A stretch of 64,000 bases of DNA from Cymodocea nodosa (Eukaryota > Streptophyta > Magnoliopsida > Alismatales > Cymodoceaceae), in NCBI GenBank assembly GCA_036874045.1, contig JAZBRI010000008.1, forward strand, positions 6,401,001-6,465,000. Direction: 5' to 3'. Numbering within the stretch: the stretch's first letter is position 1; every line of letters starts with the position of its first letter. Positions 44,908 through 56,855 of the stretch are shown here, in pieces. The notes beneath the pieces were generated by a model. The model worked only from the letters and a program-made list of their open reading frames with translations, made no database searches and was not told where the DNA came from. A program made the translations under genes and the position numbers.

Positions 44908-46236
44908 CTAAGTAAAGCTCGAGTAGTCCTCTACTCTGACTTCTTCTATAATTCCAAAGGAGCTTTTTGGTATTTTCAGAATAGGTCTAAGTCTTTGTCC
45001 ATTTACTTTAAATATATTGTGATTTTTAGGATTTTCAAATTCAATAGCTCCATAAGGATAAATGTTTCGAACTATGTAAGGTCCTGTCCATCTAGATCTT
45101 AATTTTCCTAGATGGTTATGGAGTCTAGCCATCTAAAGATATACTTCTTGTCCTATTTCAAAACTTTTTGGAATAATTTTCCTATCATGCTAGAATTTCA
45201 TTTTCTCTTTTTCTCTTATAGTCTTCGAATAAGCTTCATTTCTAAATTCTTCTAATTCAATTAATTACATTTTTCTACTTTCAACAGCTTGATTTAAATT
45301 AGTGTTTAGAGTTTTTAATGCCCAATAAGCTTTATGTTCTATTTCAGCTGGTAAATGACAACTTTCTCCATATACTAGCCTAAAAGGTGACATACCTAAG
45401 CTCGTTTTATAAGCAGTTCTATAAGCCCAAAGTGTATCTATCAATCTATTAGCCCAATCTATTCTAGTAGGATTTACTACTTTTTCTAAGATTAACTTAA
45501 TTTGTTTGTTAGCACTTTCTACTTGTCCACTTGTTTGCGGATGATATGATGTTGTAATTTTGTGGTTTACTCCATATTTCTTCTTTAAGGCTTCAAAACT
45601 TCTATTACAGAAATGAGTTCCTCTATCACTGATAATAGCTTTAGGTATTCCAAATTAGGCAAATATATTGTTTCTTATAAATTGTATTACCACTTTATTG
45701 TCATTAGTTTTTGTAGGAATAGCTTCTATCCATTTAGATACATAATCCACCCCCAACAATATGTAATTAAATTGATTAGACATAAGAATTGGACCCATAA
45801 AATCTATTCCCCACACATCAAAGATTTCAACCTCAACAATAGGATTAAGAGGCATCATATTCCTCTTTGATATTCTTCCTATTTGTTGACATATTAAACA
45901 GCTTTAGCAATATTTATGAGCATCTTTGAATAGTGTTGGCCAATAAAATCCACATTGCAGAATTTTTGCAGCAATTTTCCCTAAGCCAAAATGCCCTCCA
46001 CAAGCTTGATCATGACAGAAAGACAATATGCTCGGATATTTAGTTTCTAGAACACACCTCCTTAAAACCAGATCAGGACACTTCTTAAATAAGTATGGGT
46101 CTTCCCAATAGTAATATTTTACTCTCGAGAAAAACAATTTCTTATCCTGTCTATTCCAATCCTTAGGTGTTAAACCAGTTACTAAATAATTAACTATGTC
46201 TACATACCAAGGCATTGTGTTGATGGTCATTAATTG
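44908..46236 (-). pseudogene. pol: integrase of Athila element G
   Basis: The zinc-binding region (HDQACGGHFGLGKIAAKILQ, then CLICQQIGRIS) is followed by the core with WGIDFMGP (first Asp), [10 protein letters not shown] (second Asp) and [16 protein letters not shown] (Glu), then [10 protein letters not shown]. The C-terminal part carries LRSRWTGPYIV and ends at 44908. One frame is held from about 46230 to 44908, with stops near 45904, 45655, 45268, 45193 and 45133. All three catalytic residues can be read. Confidence 0.87.
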
Positions 46237-47832
46237 TTCATCAGGAAAATTATCCTTAATTTCAATATTTGATTTTTCTATTTGTAATCTTGATAAATAA
46301 TCTGCTACTACATTCTCACAAACTTTTTTATCTTTAATTTTTAGATCAAATTCTTGTAATAATAATATCCATCAGATCAATCTAAGCTTAGTTTCTTTTT
46401 TTTTATTAGATGTTTTAGAGCTAAATGATCCATGTATACTATTACTTTAACTCCAATCAGATATGATCTAAACTTTTCTAAAGCAAACACAACAGCTAAT
46501 AATTCTTTTTCTGTAGTTGTGTAATTAACTTGAGCATCATTTAAGGTTTTGCTTGCATAATGAATCACTCTAGGAGATTTTTCTATCTTCTGTCCTAACA
46601 TTGCTCCTACAGCAAAATCAGAAGCATCGCACATTAATTAAAATGGATGGCTCCAATCAGGTGCTTGAATTATAGGAGTTGAAATTAAGCTAGTCTTAAG
46701 TTTGAAAAATGCTTCCTTGCAATTTTTATAAAAGTTAAATGGGACATCTTTTAATAGATTAGTTAAAGGTCTAGCTATTTTGCTAAAGTCTTTAATAAAT
46801 CTTCTATAAAAACCAACATGTCCTAGAAACGATTTAATATCTTTTACTGATTTAGGTTCTAGTAGATTAGAAATTACTTCTATTTTAGCTTTATCTACTT
46901 CCAACCCTTTCTTAGAAACAACATGTCCTAAGACTATTCGTTGTTTAACCATGAAGTGACATTTTTCCCAATTTAAAACCAGATTTTTTTCCACACAGCG
47001 TTTTAATATTTAGTCTAAATTACTTAAACAAACTTCATATGAGTTTCCATATACAGAAAATCATCCATAAATATTTCTAAAAAATCTTCAGTCATTCCAG
47101 TAAATATGCCTTGCATACACCTTTGAAAGGTAGTTGGTGCATTGCATAATCCGAATGTCATTCTCTTAAAAGCATAAGTTCCATTAGGATAGGTGAAAGT
47201 TGTTTTCTCTTGATCCTCTAATGCTATTGGAATTTGATTATAACCTGAATACCCGTCTAAGAAACAAAAATATTCTTGCCCTGCTAATCTTCCAACGTTT
47301 TATCTATAAAAGGTAAGGAAAAATGATCTTTCCTAGTCACACCATTCGGCTTTCTATAGTCTATACATACTCTCCAGCCTGATTGAATTCTAGTAGGTAT
47401 CAAGTCTTGACTTTCATTCCTAATAACTGTTAATCCTGATTTCTTGGGAACTACATGGATTGGACTAACCCACGAGCTATGAGAAATCGGCTAAATTATG
47501 TCATTATCTAACCATTTCACTATTTTTTTCCTGACTACTTCTTTAAGGTTTGGATTTAATCTCCTCTTAGGAATTCTAACAGGTTTAGCATTTTCTTCTA
47601 AATATATGTGGTGACAACATAAAGTTGAACTTAATCCTTTTATATCAGTCATAGTCCATCCTATTGCTTCTTTATAACTTTTTACTACATCTTTTAATTT
47701 AGCTATTTGATCCTCTTTTAAATCTGAAGCAATAATGATTGGATAGGTTTGTTTCTCTTCCAGAAATATATAAGTTAATTCAGGAGGTAAAGGTTTTAAT
47801 TCTAAATGTTGCCCATTAGAAGTAAGAGCTCC
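46237..47832 (-). pseudogene. pol: reverse transcriptase and RNase H of Athila element G
   Basis: Reverse transcriptase has WRVCIDYRK, RKDHFSLPFID and an FMDD-type region that is frame-shifted (about 47280-47000). It continues with NLVLNWEKCHFMV, GHVVSKKGLEVD and FLGHVGFYRRFIKDFSKI (46994-46638). RNase H has LMCDASDFAVGAMLGQ, HYASKTLNDAQVNYTTTEKE and VIVYMDHLALKHL (46634-46377). These phrases are diagnostic of the Athila clade. Several frameshifts lie between 47280 and 47000, so the protein is dead. Confidence 0.85.
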
Positions 47833-49013
47833 TCATTGAACATCATCATTTTCTAAATTAATTTCTTCCTGATCTCTTTCTATGTTTATGCTTTCACTTT
47901 CCTCTAAAGCTTCAGAATTGATTTGCCTATTTAATTCTTCTTGAATCACATCATCTAACATATCTCCTTCATCCTCTAAAAAGTCTATGGTATGTAAGGA
48001 CATTTCTAATTTCTCAAACCTTTTTGGTTTGAAAATATTTAATTGAGTATCCTCATTACCATATGCTAACTTCATTTCTCCAGTTTTACAATTTATAACA
48101 GCCCCTGATGTTGCTAAAAATGGCCTTCCCAAAATTAAAGATGTATCACTATTTTTATGCTTAATTTGTTGGGAATCCAAAATTACAATATCAATAGGAT
48201 ATATAAAATTTTTGATTTTAATTAAAACATCCTCTATTTTTCCTCTAGGGTATCTTATACTTCTATCAGCTAATTGAATAACCGTACTAGTAGGAATTAA
48301 GCCTTCTAATCCTAAGGAAGCAAATATATCACTTGGCATAACATTTATACCTACACCTAAGTCTATTAAGGTTTTTCTAGAATGGTATTTCCTATGGTGC
48401 ATGATATAACAGGGATTCCAGGATCAGATAACTTTTTAGGAATTTGTGGTAGAAATAGGGAACTACTTTGCTCAGCTAAAAAGACCTTTCTAAGAACTTT
48501 TCGCTCTCTTTTCTTAGTACACCAATCCTTCAGAAATTTTGCACAAGGTGGCATTTTCTACAATAGATCTAACAAAGGAATGTTAACTTGTACTTTTTCA
48601 AAAATTTCTCTGATTTTTTCTTGTTTTTCAGGTATTGTTTGTTGTAATCTTTCAGGATAGGGTGCTAAGGATTGTGATTTAAAAGATTCTTGTTCTTTTA
48701 GTTGATTTGTTTGATCATTTTTAGCTTCATTAGCAGATTCAGATTGTTCTTCAGTGATTTCTAGATTTTAAGCTATTACATTTTCATTATCATTTTGATT
48801 TTTACTCTTATCCACCTTCATATCATTTTCATTTTGAGTTCTTGGTGGTATATCAGTTCTAGATCTTAATGTTACACAAACATCTTCCAGATTTTCGTTA
48901 CTCTCATGATGTTTTTGTATATCATTTTCATGATTATAATCTTCAATTGTTTTTAGTTTTAAAGTGCATTCTTTAAATTCTCTTGCATTAACATTTTCTA
49001 TTTACTGTATATT
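47833..49013 (-). pseudogene. pol: protease region of Athila element G
   Basis: The N-terminal linker (TLRSRTDIPPRTQ, SLAPYPERLQ, VNIPLLDLL, AKFLKDW) is followed by the aspartic protease with LIDLGVGINVMP (family form DLGA), IQLADRSIRYPRG and LILGRPFLATSGAVI. The first and second parts are offset by a frameshift at about 48380-48400. Residues downstream are acidic. Confidence 0.83.
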
Positions 49014-49574
49014 TTACAAATTATGCAGGTTTATAATATTATAATTTTCATTGTCTTGTTGCATAACTTGTATTTTCATTGTATATTCGTCCAATGCTTT
49101 TAGTTTTCTTTCCAGATCATCTAATCTCATTGCATTCAATTTTTGATCAATTTTCATTATGGTTTTTTCAGTTTCGTAAATTAAATCTTTTTTAGGTTCT
49201 GAATATGCTTCCTTATAGTTTAATTGGTTGACTTCTTGTTGCTGACACATAAAGTATTCTAGTTTGTCCATGTTTTGCTCTATACTATGCTCTAGTCTGT
49301 CATACTTATCCCAAACTTCAGTGTCTCTCAACATATTACACATTCTATACTGACCATCAGTTGGGTAAACTATAAGATTCTCATACTCGGCTCTATTATA
49401 TTGAGGATAATTCATTTGTTGTTCATGGGATCTAACCATCTGCAAACGTCTCAGTTTCAAACAATCAGACATGTCGTGTCCTTTAAAATTGTAGAATTCA
49501 CATATGCTAATTACAGGTTTCAGAAATCTTTGAGCATAAGCATATGCCATATTCTCAATCACAGAAGAAAACAC
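49014..49574 (-). pseudogene. gag: gag zinc-knuckle end of Athila element G, N-terminal gag missing
   Basis: A 186-codon frame that starts about 100 bases after the primer site. It carries CEFYNFKGHDMSDC, a CCHC knuckle in which the second Cys is Tyr, then a coiled-coil-like stretch (DKYDRLEHSIEQNMDKLEYF). The capsid part normally found ahead of it is absent here and present instead at 39807-41150. Confidence 0.72.
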
Positions 49575-49670
49575 ACAACACTCTAGCTTTTAAAACGAAA
49601 CAACTCTAACAGTTGCTTATATTAATTCAATTCAATTCTAATCAATTCAATTTAATTTAATTCAATTCAA

Positions 49671-49689
49671 TTCCTCAGCAGCGGTGCCA
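49671..49689 (-). other. Primer-binding site of Athila element G (tRNA-Asp type)
   Basis: On the minus strand TGGCACCGCTGCTGAGGAA, close to the Athila primer site TGGCGCCGTTGCCGGGGA. Upstream wording (GTGCGTTGCTGGAGATCC) is also typical of this clade. The leader next to it (49622-49670) is an AATTC-rich pentamer run. Confidence 0.85.
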
Positions 49690-49696
49690 TAAAACT

Positions 49697-51771
49697 TGTT
49701 TGGATCTCCAGCAACGCACCAGAAAAACTATGATTTGTTAACTTTTATTTTTACTTAGTTAATTTATCTTTATGCCTATTCTTTTTCTTTTAGAAGTAAA
49801 CAAACAACCTTTAATACAATTTAGATATTAATTCGAATTTGTACTTTAACTGCAAGTGCACAATGTCTATTGTATCAGTGTGCAAGTACAGGTCGATTTC
49901 ATAGGGAATTGCTTAAGAGTTTAGAACTGTCCATTTGTTAACAATCAAATTTATATATTCAATAAGTTCTCCGTTGAATTACAGTTAACTCAACGGATAA
50001 AGTTCGTTGAGTTATAGCTAACTCAACGGACTAACCTCATGGACTTAAGTTAACTCCACGAGCTTGTCTTTTCCTTTTAATACTGCTATTTATAGAGGAA
50101 TTCGGCCAACCATTGGGCAGTTCCACAGATTGTAAATAACATCAATTAAGCTCTTTAATGTTAGTAAACACTGGATTTATCATTAAGCAATACTATCATT
50201 CAGATAATTCAAACAGTAACCATTAAAATCTTTAAGTCTTTTGATCGAACCAATTTCAGTAAATTCTAAAACTAAAACAAACATAAATCAATCACAACAC
50301 TAACAAAGATAACATTAATCATGATACAACACAAACAATACAACACCCAAATACAAAATACAAACACAGATAAATTATTTTTGGTATTTTTGTTTTAATA
50401 TGAATATGGAAATGGGCGAAAGGTAAAATGTAAAGTAATCTCAATCGACAGTAAATACTTCCATCACTACATACGACGTGATTACACCACTAAAAATTAA
50501 ACCACTTACAATTCTGTCTCCTCTCCCTAAAGAATCGCGAGTCTAGAATTGCAAGATGATCTCCTCTTCAACATATAGGCATCAACCTGAAGTCAAGGCT
50601 AGAAGCTTTACGATCTCCTGAAATATGAGTCGGCACTTGGTGAAAATGGCTTCCCTTCCCGCGACGCGATCACTCCTCACAGTGGTTGTCAGGCACTGTG
50701 TTTGGCTCGGAATCGACCCGACATCAAGAAAGTATTCTCACAGACCTCTGATGGTTGGTGATTGTGGTGTTGATGGTGGTGGTAACGATGGTTGGTATGG
50801 TACTTTAGAGAATTGTCGATACTGTCTACAGAAAGCTCGGTGCTCCTCCTTTGTACACACTAGTCGTCCATCGATCACACCCTTTTCTTCTTTTTCTTCT
50901 TTTCTTTTATATTTCTTCAGTAGTAACTGCTTCTGCTTGAATGGTTAGTTGGATTTCCTTCATTCATATCAATGACGATGATTTCTTCTCCCTGCGCAAT
51001 ACATGCAATCGTGGTTTTTCTTCCAACTATCCTGTTTCTACAACCGCTACAGTGGCATATTAGAAAATAAATAATCTGTGGAGTTATAGATAACTCAATG
51101 AACTTACTTCGTTGATTTAACTATAAAACACATGCATAAATTTAACTATCTAATGCTTAGGTGCATTTTGGATACTTACAAACTTAACTATCCGATGCCT
51201 AGATGCATTTCGGATACTTACAGATAACTCACCGAAAATCCACTTAAGTCACTTTACTAGAACATAACACATGTCAACAGTAGTTTAATAATAAAATACA
51301 CATTTCAGAGAGTTACAGGTCTAACTATCCGATGCCCAGCTGCAATTTCGGATAGTTATAGATAACTCATCGAAAGTTCACTTAAGTCAAGCATTATAGT
51401 TTCAACACGTGTACTTCAGGAAATAATAAAATATTCTTTTAAAACATAACTGTTCGGCAATTTAAACATAACTCTCTTATACATGTTCGGTCTGTTAAAC
51501 ATAACTGTCCGAAATATGTTCGATATGTTAAACATAACTGTCCGAAATATTAGAAAATTCGGATACTTAAGAATTTCACAACCTGCAACTTACCAATAGT
51601 TCAGAAATGTACTAAATTGACATTAATTCCCCCAATTTAAGTAGATTCTTTAATTAAAGCATATAACAGTGCAATTATAACATAATGGCTTAATTCTCAT
51701 ATGATAAGCTAAATATTATGCAATTAACCATCATTTAACCGTTAATAATATGCACTTTTTCATTCTAAACA
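49697..51771 (-). repeat. 5' LTR of Athila G, also 3' LTR of Athila copy G2
   Basis: In plus orientation TGTTTGGATC...TTCTAAACA, about 2075 bp with short inverted ends TGTTT/AAACA. On the left is the primer site of G. On the right (51772-51800) is a polypurine tract of a second Athila copy. A TATA word CTATAAATAG is at 50087-50096 and a second, TATAAAAG, near 50905 (both minus). Dyads of CGTTG type lie at 49970-50050 and about 51070-51116, and of CGGATAG type at 51180-51560. Bases 50560-50805 are noticeably richer in GC. Confidence 0.8.
49970..50050. promoter_or_regulatory. CGTTG-type dyads in the G LTR
   Basis: 49970-49997: arms TCCGTTGAATTA and TAACTCAACGGA, 4-base spacer. 50003-50030: arms TTCGTTGAGTTA and TAACTCAACGGA, 4-base spacer. 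A third, degraded unit follows. They lie just downstream of the TATA word at 50087-50096 on the element's strand. Confidence 0.75.
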
Positions 51772-52013
51772 CTTCCCCCATACCTAAATTTTGCTAGTCC
51801 CTTAGCAAACTAAGATCTAATTAATTGGTCTTTCTAAAAGTGCTAGGATTAATTCCTTTTCTTTTTTTTTTCTTCTATTCAGCATAAGAATATATATTCT
51901 GTATGTTTCAGTAATCAACCTGCAAATATACTTAAAATATATGTAAATTACATACAAAGTATATCATCATCACATAAGTGTTAATTATATTATTGTTTGT
52001 TCTTCTTTTCACG
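51772..52013 (-). promoter_or_regulatory. Polypurine tract and 3' region of Athila copy G2
   Basis: 51772-51800 repeats the tract of G (GGGACTAGCAAAATTTAGG, TATGGGGGAAG on the minus strand). Similarity to 36801-37010 of G continues to 52013, where an E-type LTR piece begins. Confidence 0.75.
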
Positions 52014-52381
52014 TGACCTATTTTAACCCTTAAGCCTCTAACTTAATGAGTTCTCACGTGACCTCTATACGAACAAAACTCTAACTTAACGAGTTGTCTA
52101 AACGTGCATTGTTCATGATACAGAAAATATAACTTTAAAACATATCATGCTTTTCAATAAAAATACACGTTAACTTAATGTTTAGTTAAATGAGAAATTA
52201 ATGCAACGAAACAACTAGTTATTAACTTAGTATAATTTCAGATCCAATATAGACAAGCATTTATATCAATAAGCCTTTTCTATATTAATTGATGATTTTA
52301 ATTTCTTTTTACAAGCAATAGTAATTGAGCAAATATGATTATTTTCATTCAGCACACATCATCAAAACAAAATACTCAACA
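52014..52381 (-). repeat. Fragment of an E-type LTR inside Athila copy G2
   Basis: Matches 25848-26214 of the E LTR, including the end ATACTCAACA at 52381. Only the U3 start of the LTR is present; the other end is lost at 52013/52014. Confidence 0.82.
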
Positions 52382-52556
52382 AAATTAAAATAGCTACTTA
52401 CTTACCCTTGTAGAGTAAGGTCATAACTCAACAGACTAAGTTCGTTAAGTTAAGTAATAACTCTACGATACTACTAATTATAATTAAACTTACATTTTTT
52501 TCTTTTTATATTTTTCTACTTACTATATTATACATAGTTACTTTTGTCATATTGCT
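52382..52556 (-). promoter_or_regulatory. CGTTG-type dyads downstream of gag in copy G2
   Basis: Matches the region in front of the F-box gene in G (39640-39800), with arms CTTGTAGAG, ATAACTCAACAGA, TTCGTTAAGTTA and ATAACTCTACG. The F-box gene itself is not present here because the E-type LTR piece follows. Confidence 0.65.
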
Positions 52557-53526
52557 TCATTCAGTTTCCCTCCCAAAGGAGTTATCAATTTCATTAACAG
52601 TTCTATTGATAGGGTTAGGTACTGCTTGCATTGGCAATCCTCCAGTAGGTCTAACTTCTATTGATTCCTTTTGTCTAGGGGGTATATTTCTATTCATATT
52701 TTGATTTTGAATGGTAATATTTCCAAATACATGATCTAGACAATTATTTAATTATTGAATTATCTTTTCTAACGTCTCTATTCTAGATCCTTGTTCAATT
52801 AATACTTCATAACTTATATTTTTTTCATTTATATTTTCTCCTCCTTGGAAATTGTTATTTCTCCAAGATAAGTTTGGGTGATTTCTCCAATTAGGGTTAT
52901 AAGAATTTCTAAAGTTATCTTTCTATTTTCTAGCATAAATAATATTTAAGTCATTAATGTTTGCATTCTTTTCTGCTAGCTTTTGATTTAATGATAACTC
53001 TTCTATTTTCTTTGTTAATTCAGTTAATTTAACTTCAAGCATAGTGCTTGAATCTATTTCGTGCATCCCCCTTGGTAATATTCTTTTATTTGTAATAGCT
53101 TTAGTTGAGTTTTCCCATTGTATAGTTCTTTTTGCAAAGTTTTTTAAGTATGCCTAAGCTTCTTCACTACATAGTTTTAAAAATCGATTCTGACAAGTAG
53201 ATTCTAATAAAGATTTAGTTGAAACATCTATACCATTATAAATTATACCTATTAATTATGCTTTACTCATTGCATGATGTGGACATTGAGTTAGTAAACC
53301 TTTAAATCTTTCAAAATATTTCCTAAATGATTCTTCCTGTTTTTGGCTACACATTAATATTTCCTTTTTATTTTTAATCGTTTGGTGAGTTGGATAATAT
53401 TTTTTTAGAAAAACAAAGCAAAATTCAGTCCATGCAGAAATTGAATCAGGCGATAGAGTATATAACCATCTCTTAGCTGTCTTTTAAAGCAAAAGGGATA
53501 TATCTAAGTTTAATAGCATCAATATT
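52557..53526 (-). pseudogene. gag: gag of Athila copy G2, partial
   Basis: A degraded copy of 39807-40790: the RNHPNLSWRNNNF region, the SKALL-type coil and the capsid helix region are recognisable, with more stops than in G. It ends at the same TGA position (52557-52559). Element F's LTR interrupts it at 53526/53527, so upstream gag is missing. This second copy also has gag next to the 3' end of the element. Confidence 0.75.
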
Positions 53527-54778
53527 TGTAGGATCGTCTATATCACAAGAGGGGGGGTGAATTGTGTCTTTAGTAATTAAATACTAGCAGATAAAACAAG
53601 AGCACAAAACACTCATAAATGAAATTCTATTCTTTTATTTCAAGATAGAATTTACAATATCTTTTCAACTCAATTCCCTTCTTGACGGTTTTGATACAGT
53701 AATGTTCGATAAACAATTCAAATAGGAAAACAAAGCTCTTATTCAAAACTAATTTTGAATTGTATAAAACCTGATCTTTATGCACACAGCTTCTTCCTTT
53801 CTCTTTGCTCAGCTTTTGTATTTCTTCTTCTCTAGTTGTCGAATTTCTAGACTTCTTGCGTTTGCAGCTCCTTTTCTAAAATTGCTTAGAATTTTGAACT
53901 TCTTCTGATGTTGGAGAATTTTTCAGAATATGAATATTCAAACTTAACTTTTCAGTTAGGGATCCAGATTGAATATTCAGACTTGGTTTTTGAGATTGGG
54001 ATACTCTACTGTAATGTAGCTCGTACTCTCTATTTGTAGTCGAACTCTGTTGTCTTTCATGTTCAGCATGTTCATCCACTTAATCCACAATCCTTAATCC
54101 ATAATCCACGTACTAATTTTCTCTTTAATCCAAATTACTTTCTTTTTGAGTTTCCACTTTCTCCACAATCATTTTGAATTTCCACGATCTCCACTCATAG
54201 ATATATCGAGACTTTTATCTTCCTGGAGTCTTGTAGAATATCTTCTAAGTTTTCGATTTAGTCGAACACTTATCCTTTAAGTCCTGTAAAAACTCGAACA
54301 CTTATCGGTAACTCTTCGAGTTTTTGCACCTGCAAAACATATGACTAAACAAGAAAACTTATCTGTTCATTAGTCCTTTTATAAAACTCGAACAGTTATC
54401 TATCCATGCGTATAAAAACTCAAACAGTTATCTAACTATTCGATTTTTCATTACCAAACACACATGGAAAACACGTGACAACTTAAAACATTAAAAACAC
54501 ATGTAGATAACTTAACTATATGAGTTTTTAACATAAAGTATTCAACAAAAATGAGACGTTAACTATCTAAAAGTTTATCTATCCAAAATGTTAACTATCC
54601 AAAAGTTTAACTATTGCAAATCTAACTCTTCGGAAATCTTTAATTTATCCAACATAAAAATGAAACTTTCCGATAATCTATTAACTGTTATACTTAGAGA
54701 AATATACTTAGAGAATATTATGTAGACTTATTTAAAAATGTTAATAAAGCATATATCATCAAAATTAAATTCCTAACA
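53527..54778 (-). repeat. 3' LTR of element F
   Basis: In plus orientation TGTAGGATCGTC...TTCCTAACA, 1252 bp. The outer ends resemble those of E, but the inside differs. The U3 (about 54250-54680) has dyads built on CTCGAA: 54289-54325 (AACTCGAACACTTA, TAACTCTTCGAGTT) and about 54376-54455 (AACTCGAACAGTTATC, AACTATTCGATTTT). Confidence 0.85.
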
Positions 54779-54890
54779 GTCTCCCCCTTTTTGATGATGT
54801 CAAAACCTAATAAGTCACATAATTTATATCTCCCCCTTTTTGGCATTATAAAAAAGTAAACAAACTATTTTCTCCTCCTTTAGGAAGTTA
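54779..54890 (-). promoter_or_regulatory. Polypurine tracts of element F
   Basis: Minus strand: AAAAAGGGGGAGAC abuts the LTR (54779-54794), with further tracts near 54826-54842 (AAAAAGGGGGAGA) and about 54872-54884. Bases 54891-55152 are AT-rich 3' region without a gene. Confidence 0.78.
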
Positions 54891-55152
54891 AGCAAGTTAA
54901 ATGTAAGGAAGGAAATCTTACTAACTATATATTAATCAAAACGATAGTTTCAAACATACATAAAATTTATGGATTAAGCATAAACTATTTAAACATAAAC
55001 TGTGAAAAATAATCACATAACATTAAATTCAGTAAACAATTGACATAATATTTTTGGTTACAAATTACAAGAAATAAATCATGTAATACATAATTTGTAT
55101 TATCACAAGCCTTTGTGTCTTCGAAAAATATGTTTGTACTAACTCTATTTAT

Positions 55153-56855
55153 CTAATCAAGTAATGCTTGATCTAAATCATTTTGAGAAACTTGTGATGG
55201 TTGCTGTAAAAATTCAGTATGAATGTCAGTATCTATACCTGTATGTGTATCTGTATGTATATCTTGTTGTATATCTGTATGTTGCTGTTGTTCTGTAAAT
55301 TGTGTTGATTGGTGCTGTTACTGTTGGGACTGAGTTTGCCGATCCTGTTGTTGTTGTTGTCTGAAGATAGGTGTATCTGCTTCCTGGTATTTTTGAAGTT
55401 CCTTTGCAGAGAAAGATCTTGATTTTAATCTTTTCTATGGCCAAGGTGTAATATCTGTTTGACTTGCCACAATTCTCAAAATCATATCACCATAAAAAAA
55501 TTTACTCTGCAAATGTAAGATACAAGAAACAAAAATATCATACCAGTTCACCTGTATATGGTTAATTAATGCATATGTAGCATAAAGACAACATCTGCCA
55601 ACTTCTACACTATGACCAAACCACTGAAACAATAAAGCATGCAGTATTTTTGTAATAAAACGTGTTTGGCCATTTAAGTCATTTAGTAACCTCAATGGTT
55701 TCTTGGCAATTGGATCTTTGGATAAACTTGTAATATCTCATTCCATTCGATAAACCTATTTTCTTTCTGATAATTTAACTCCTCCATTTTTCAGACCAAG
55801 TACCTGATGAAGTAAATCTGGAGTTAAATATATGTCATTGTCTTGTATATTAGAAACAAGAATACCTTCTTCCACTGTTAAGTTTGAGTAAAAACAACTA
55901 ATAAGTTCAGGTATAGCAAGATGACCTAGCTGTTATGGAAGTAGAGTCAACAAGCCTTGAAATTCAAACAGTTCTCATATGTGTGCCATCCCTTCAAACT
56001 TAACTGGTCTTGAATATAAAACTGTAAAAGTTTTATATGTCTGAAATTTGTCATAACAGGAATTATTTCTGAACCATAATAGTGTATTTTCATCTAAACT
56101 CTATTCAGGATTAGGTATTTTTCTATCATAATGTTTTGATATGGGACTTGTTTCAATATTATCAGCAACATCTATATTTTCAAATCTTTCAGAACTGGTG
56201 GAATTGCCATTAAAACTAGTATAAATGTCTGAAATATCTGTTATTATCGTATCAATAATCTACTGAATTTCTTCTGTTTGTTCTTTTGAAAATATTTCAG
56301 TAACAACAATCTTTGTAGCAATCTATATATCAGCAACATGTATATCTATATTTGATCTATTTAGTTGTCTCTATTCAAGATACAGTAAGAGGAAGAATAT
56401 CTGTACATTCCTCTTTAAATGAAATATCTTCAAAATTCATAGACTTAGTGTCTATGTCATCAAAAATATCATCAAAATTGATATCATCTGTATATGTATC
56501 ATCAAAATTGCCTACATGCTCTCTTTCTGTAGGAAAAGAATGTGTGCTTGCAGTATTGTGTAAAAAACTGTCCATTATATGAAAAGATACATTATGCACT
56601 AATGTGACACAATACTTTAGAGTATATGCTTGTAAGCCAATATTTGTCACATCTGCTGGTATTCCTAACAAAAATGTCTGTCTAGCTTCTGCAATGGAGC
56701 ATAGTTTTCCATTTTTCACTGATTCTTCTTTTTGCTGCAATATTCCTTGTACACCTTGAATAGATGTCGTTTATTTCATTCTGCATTTTCTAAAGTTCCA
56801 GCTCTCTTTTCTACACTTTTGTCATTCTACCACATCCTCTTCTACGTCCTGACAT
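55153..56855 (-). pseudogene. ORF3 of element F
   Basis: The ATG at 56855 opens MSGRRRGCGRMTKV, a basic start. An acidic Asp-rich stretch (FDDTYTDDINFDDIFDDID, about 56480) and a diverged middle follow. The shared domain is at 55990-55440 (FYSNL, LTPDLLHQVLGLKN, LLNDLNGQTRFI, FGHSVEV, YATYALI, IQVNWYDIF, KFFYGDM). A poly-Gln run with alternating His/Thr/Asp comes next, and a stop at 55153-55155. Many stops and shifts break it. It mirrors element A at the left edge of the window nearly line by line. Confidence 0.7.

Larger units (their letters stand above)
35802..51771 (-). mobile_element. Element G: Athila-clade Ty3/gypsy element with ORF3, displaced gag and F-box gene
   Basis: On the minus strand: 5' LTR (51771-49697), primer site (49689-49671), zinc-knuckle gag end, protease, reverse transcriptase, RNase H, integrase, promoter block plus ORF3, promoter block plus gag, promoter block plus F-box gene, 3' region, polypurine tract (36795-36767), truncated 3' LTR (36766-35802). 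LTR, primer site and tract agree in strand, so I treat the region as one element of about 16 kb. A fusion of two relatives cannot be excluded. The LTR copies differ by roughly 8% where sampled. Confidence 0.75.

Noticed and set aside
50625..50948. A 107-codon plus-strand frame in the Athila LTR.
   Set aside because: It is antisense to the element, lies in LTR sequence, is low-complexity at its end and has no domain.
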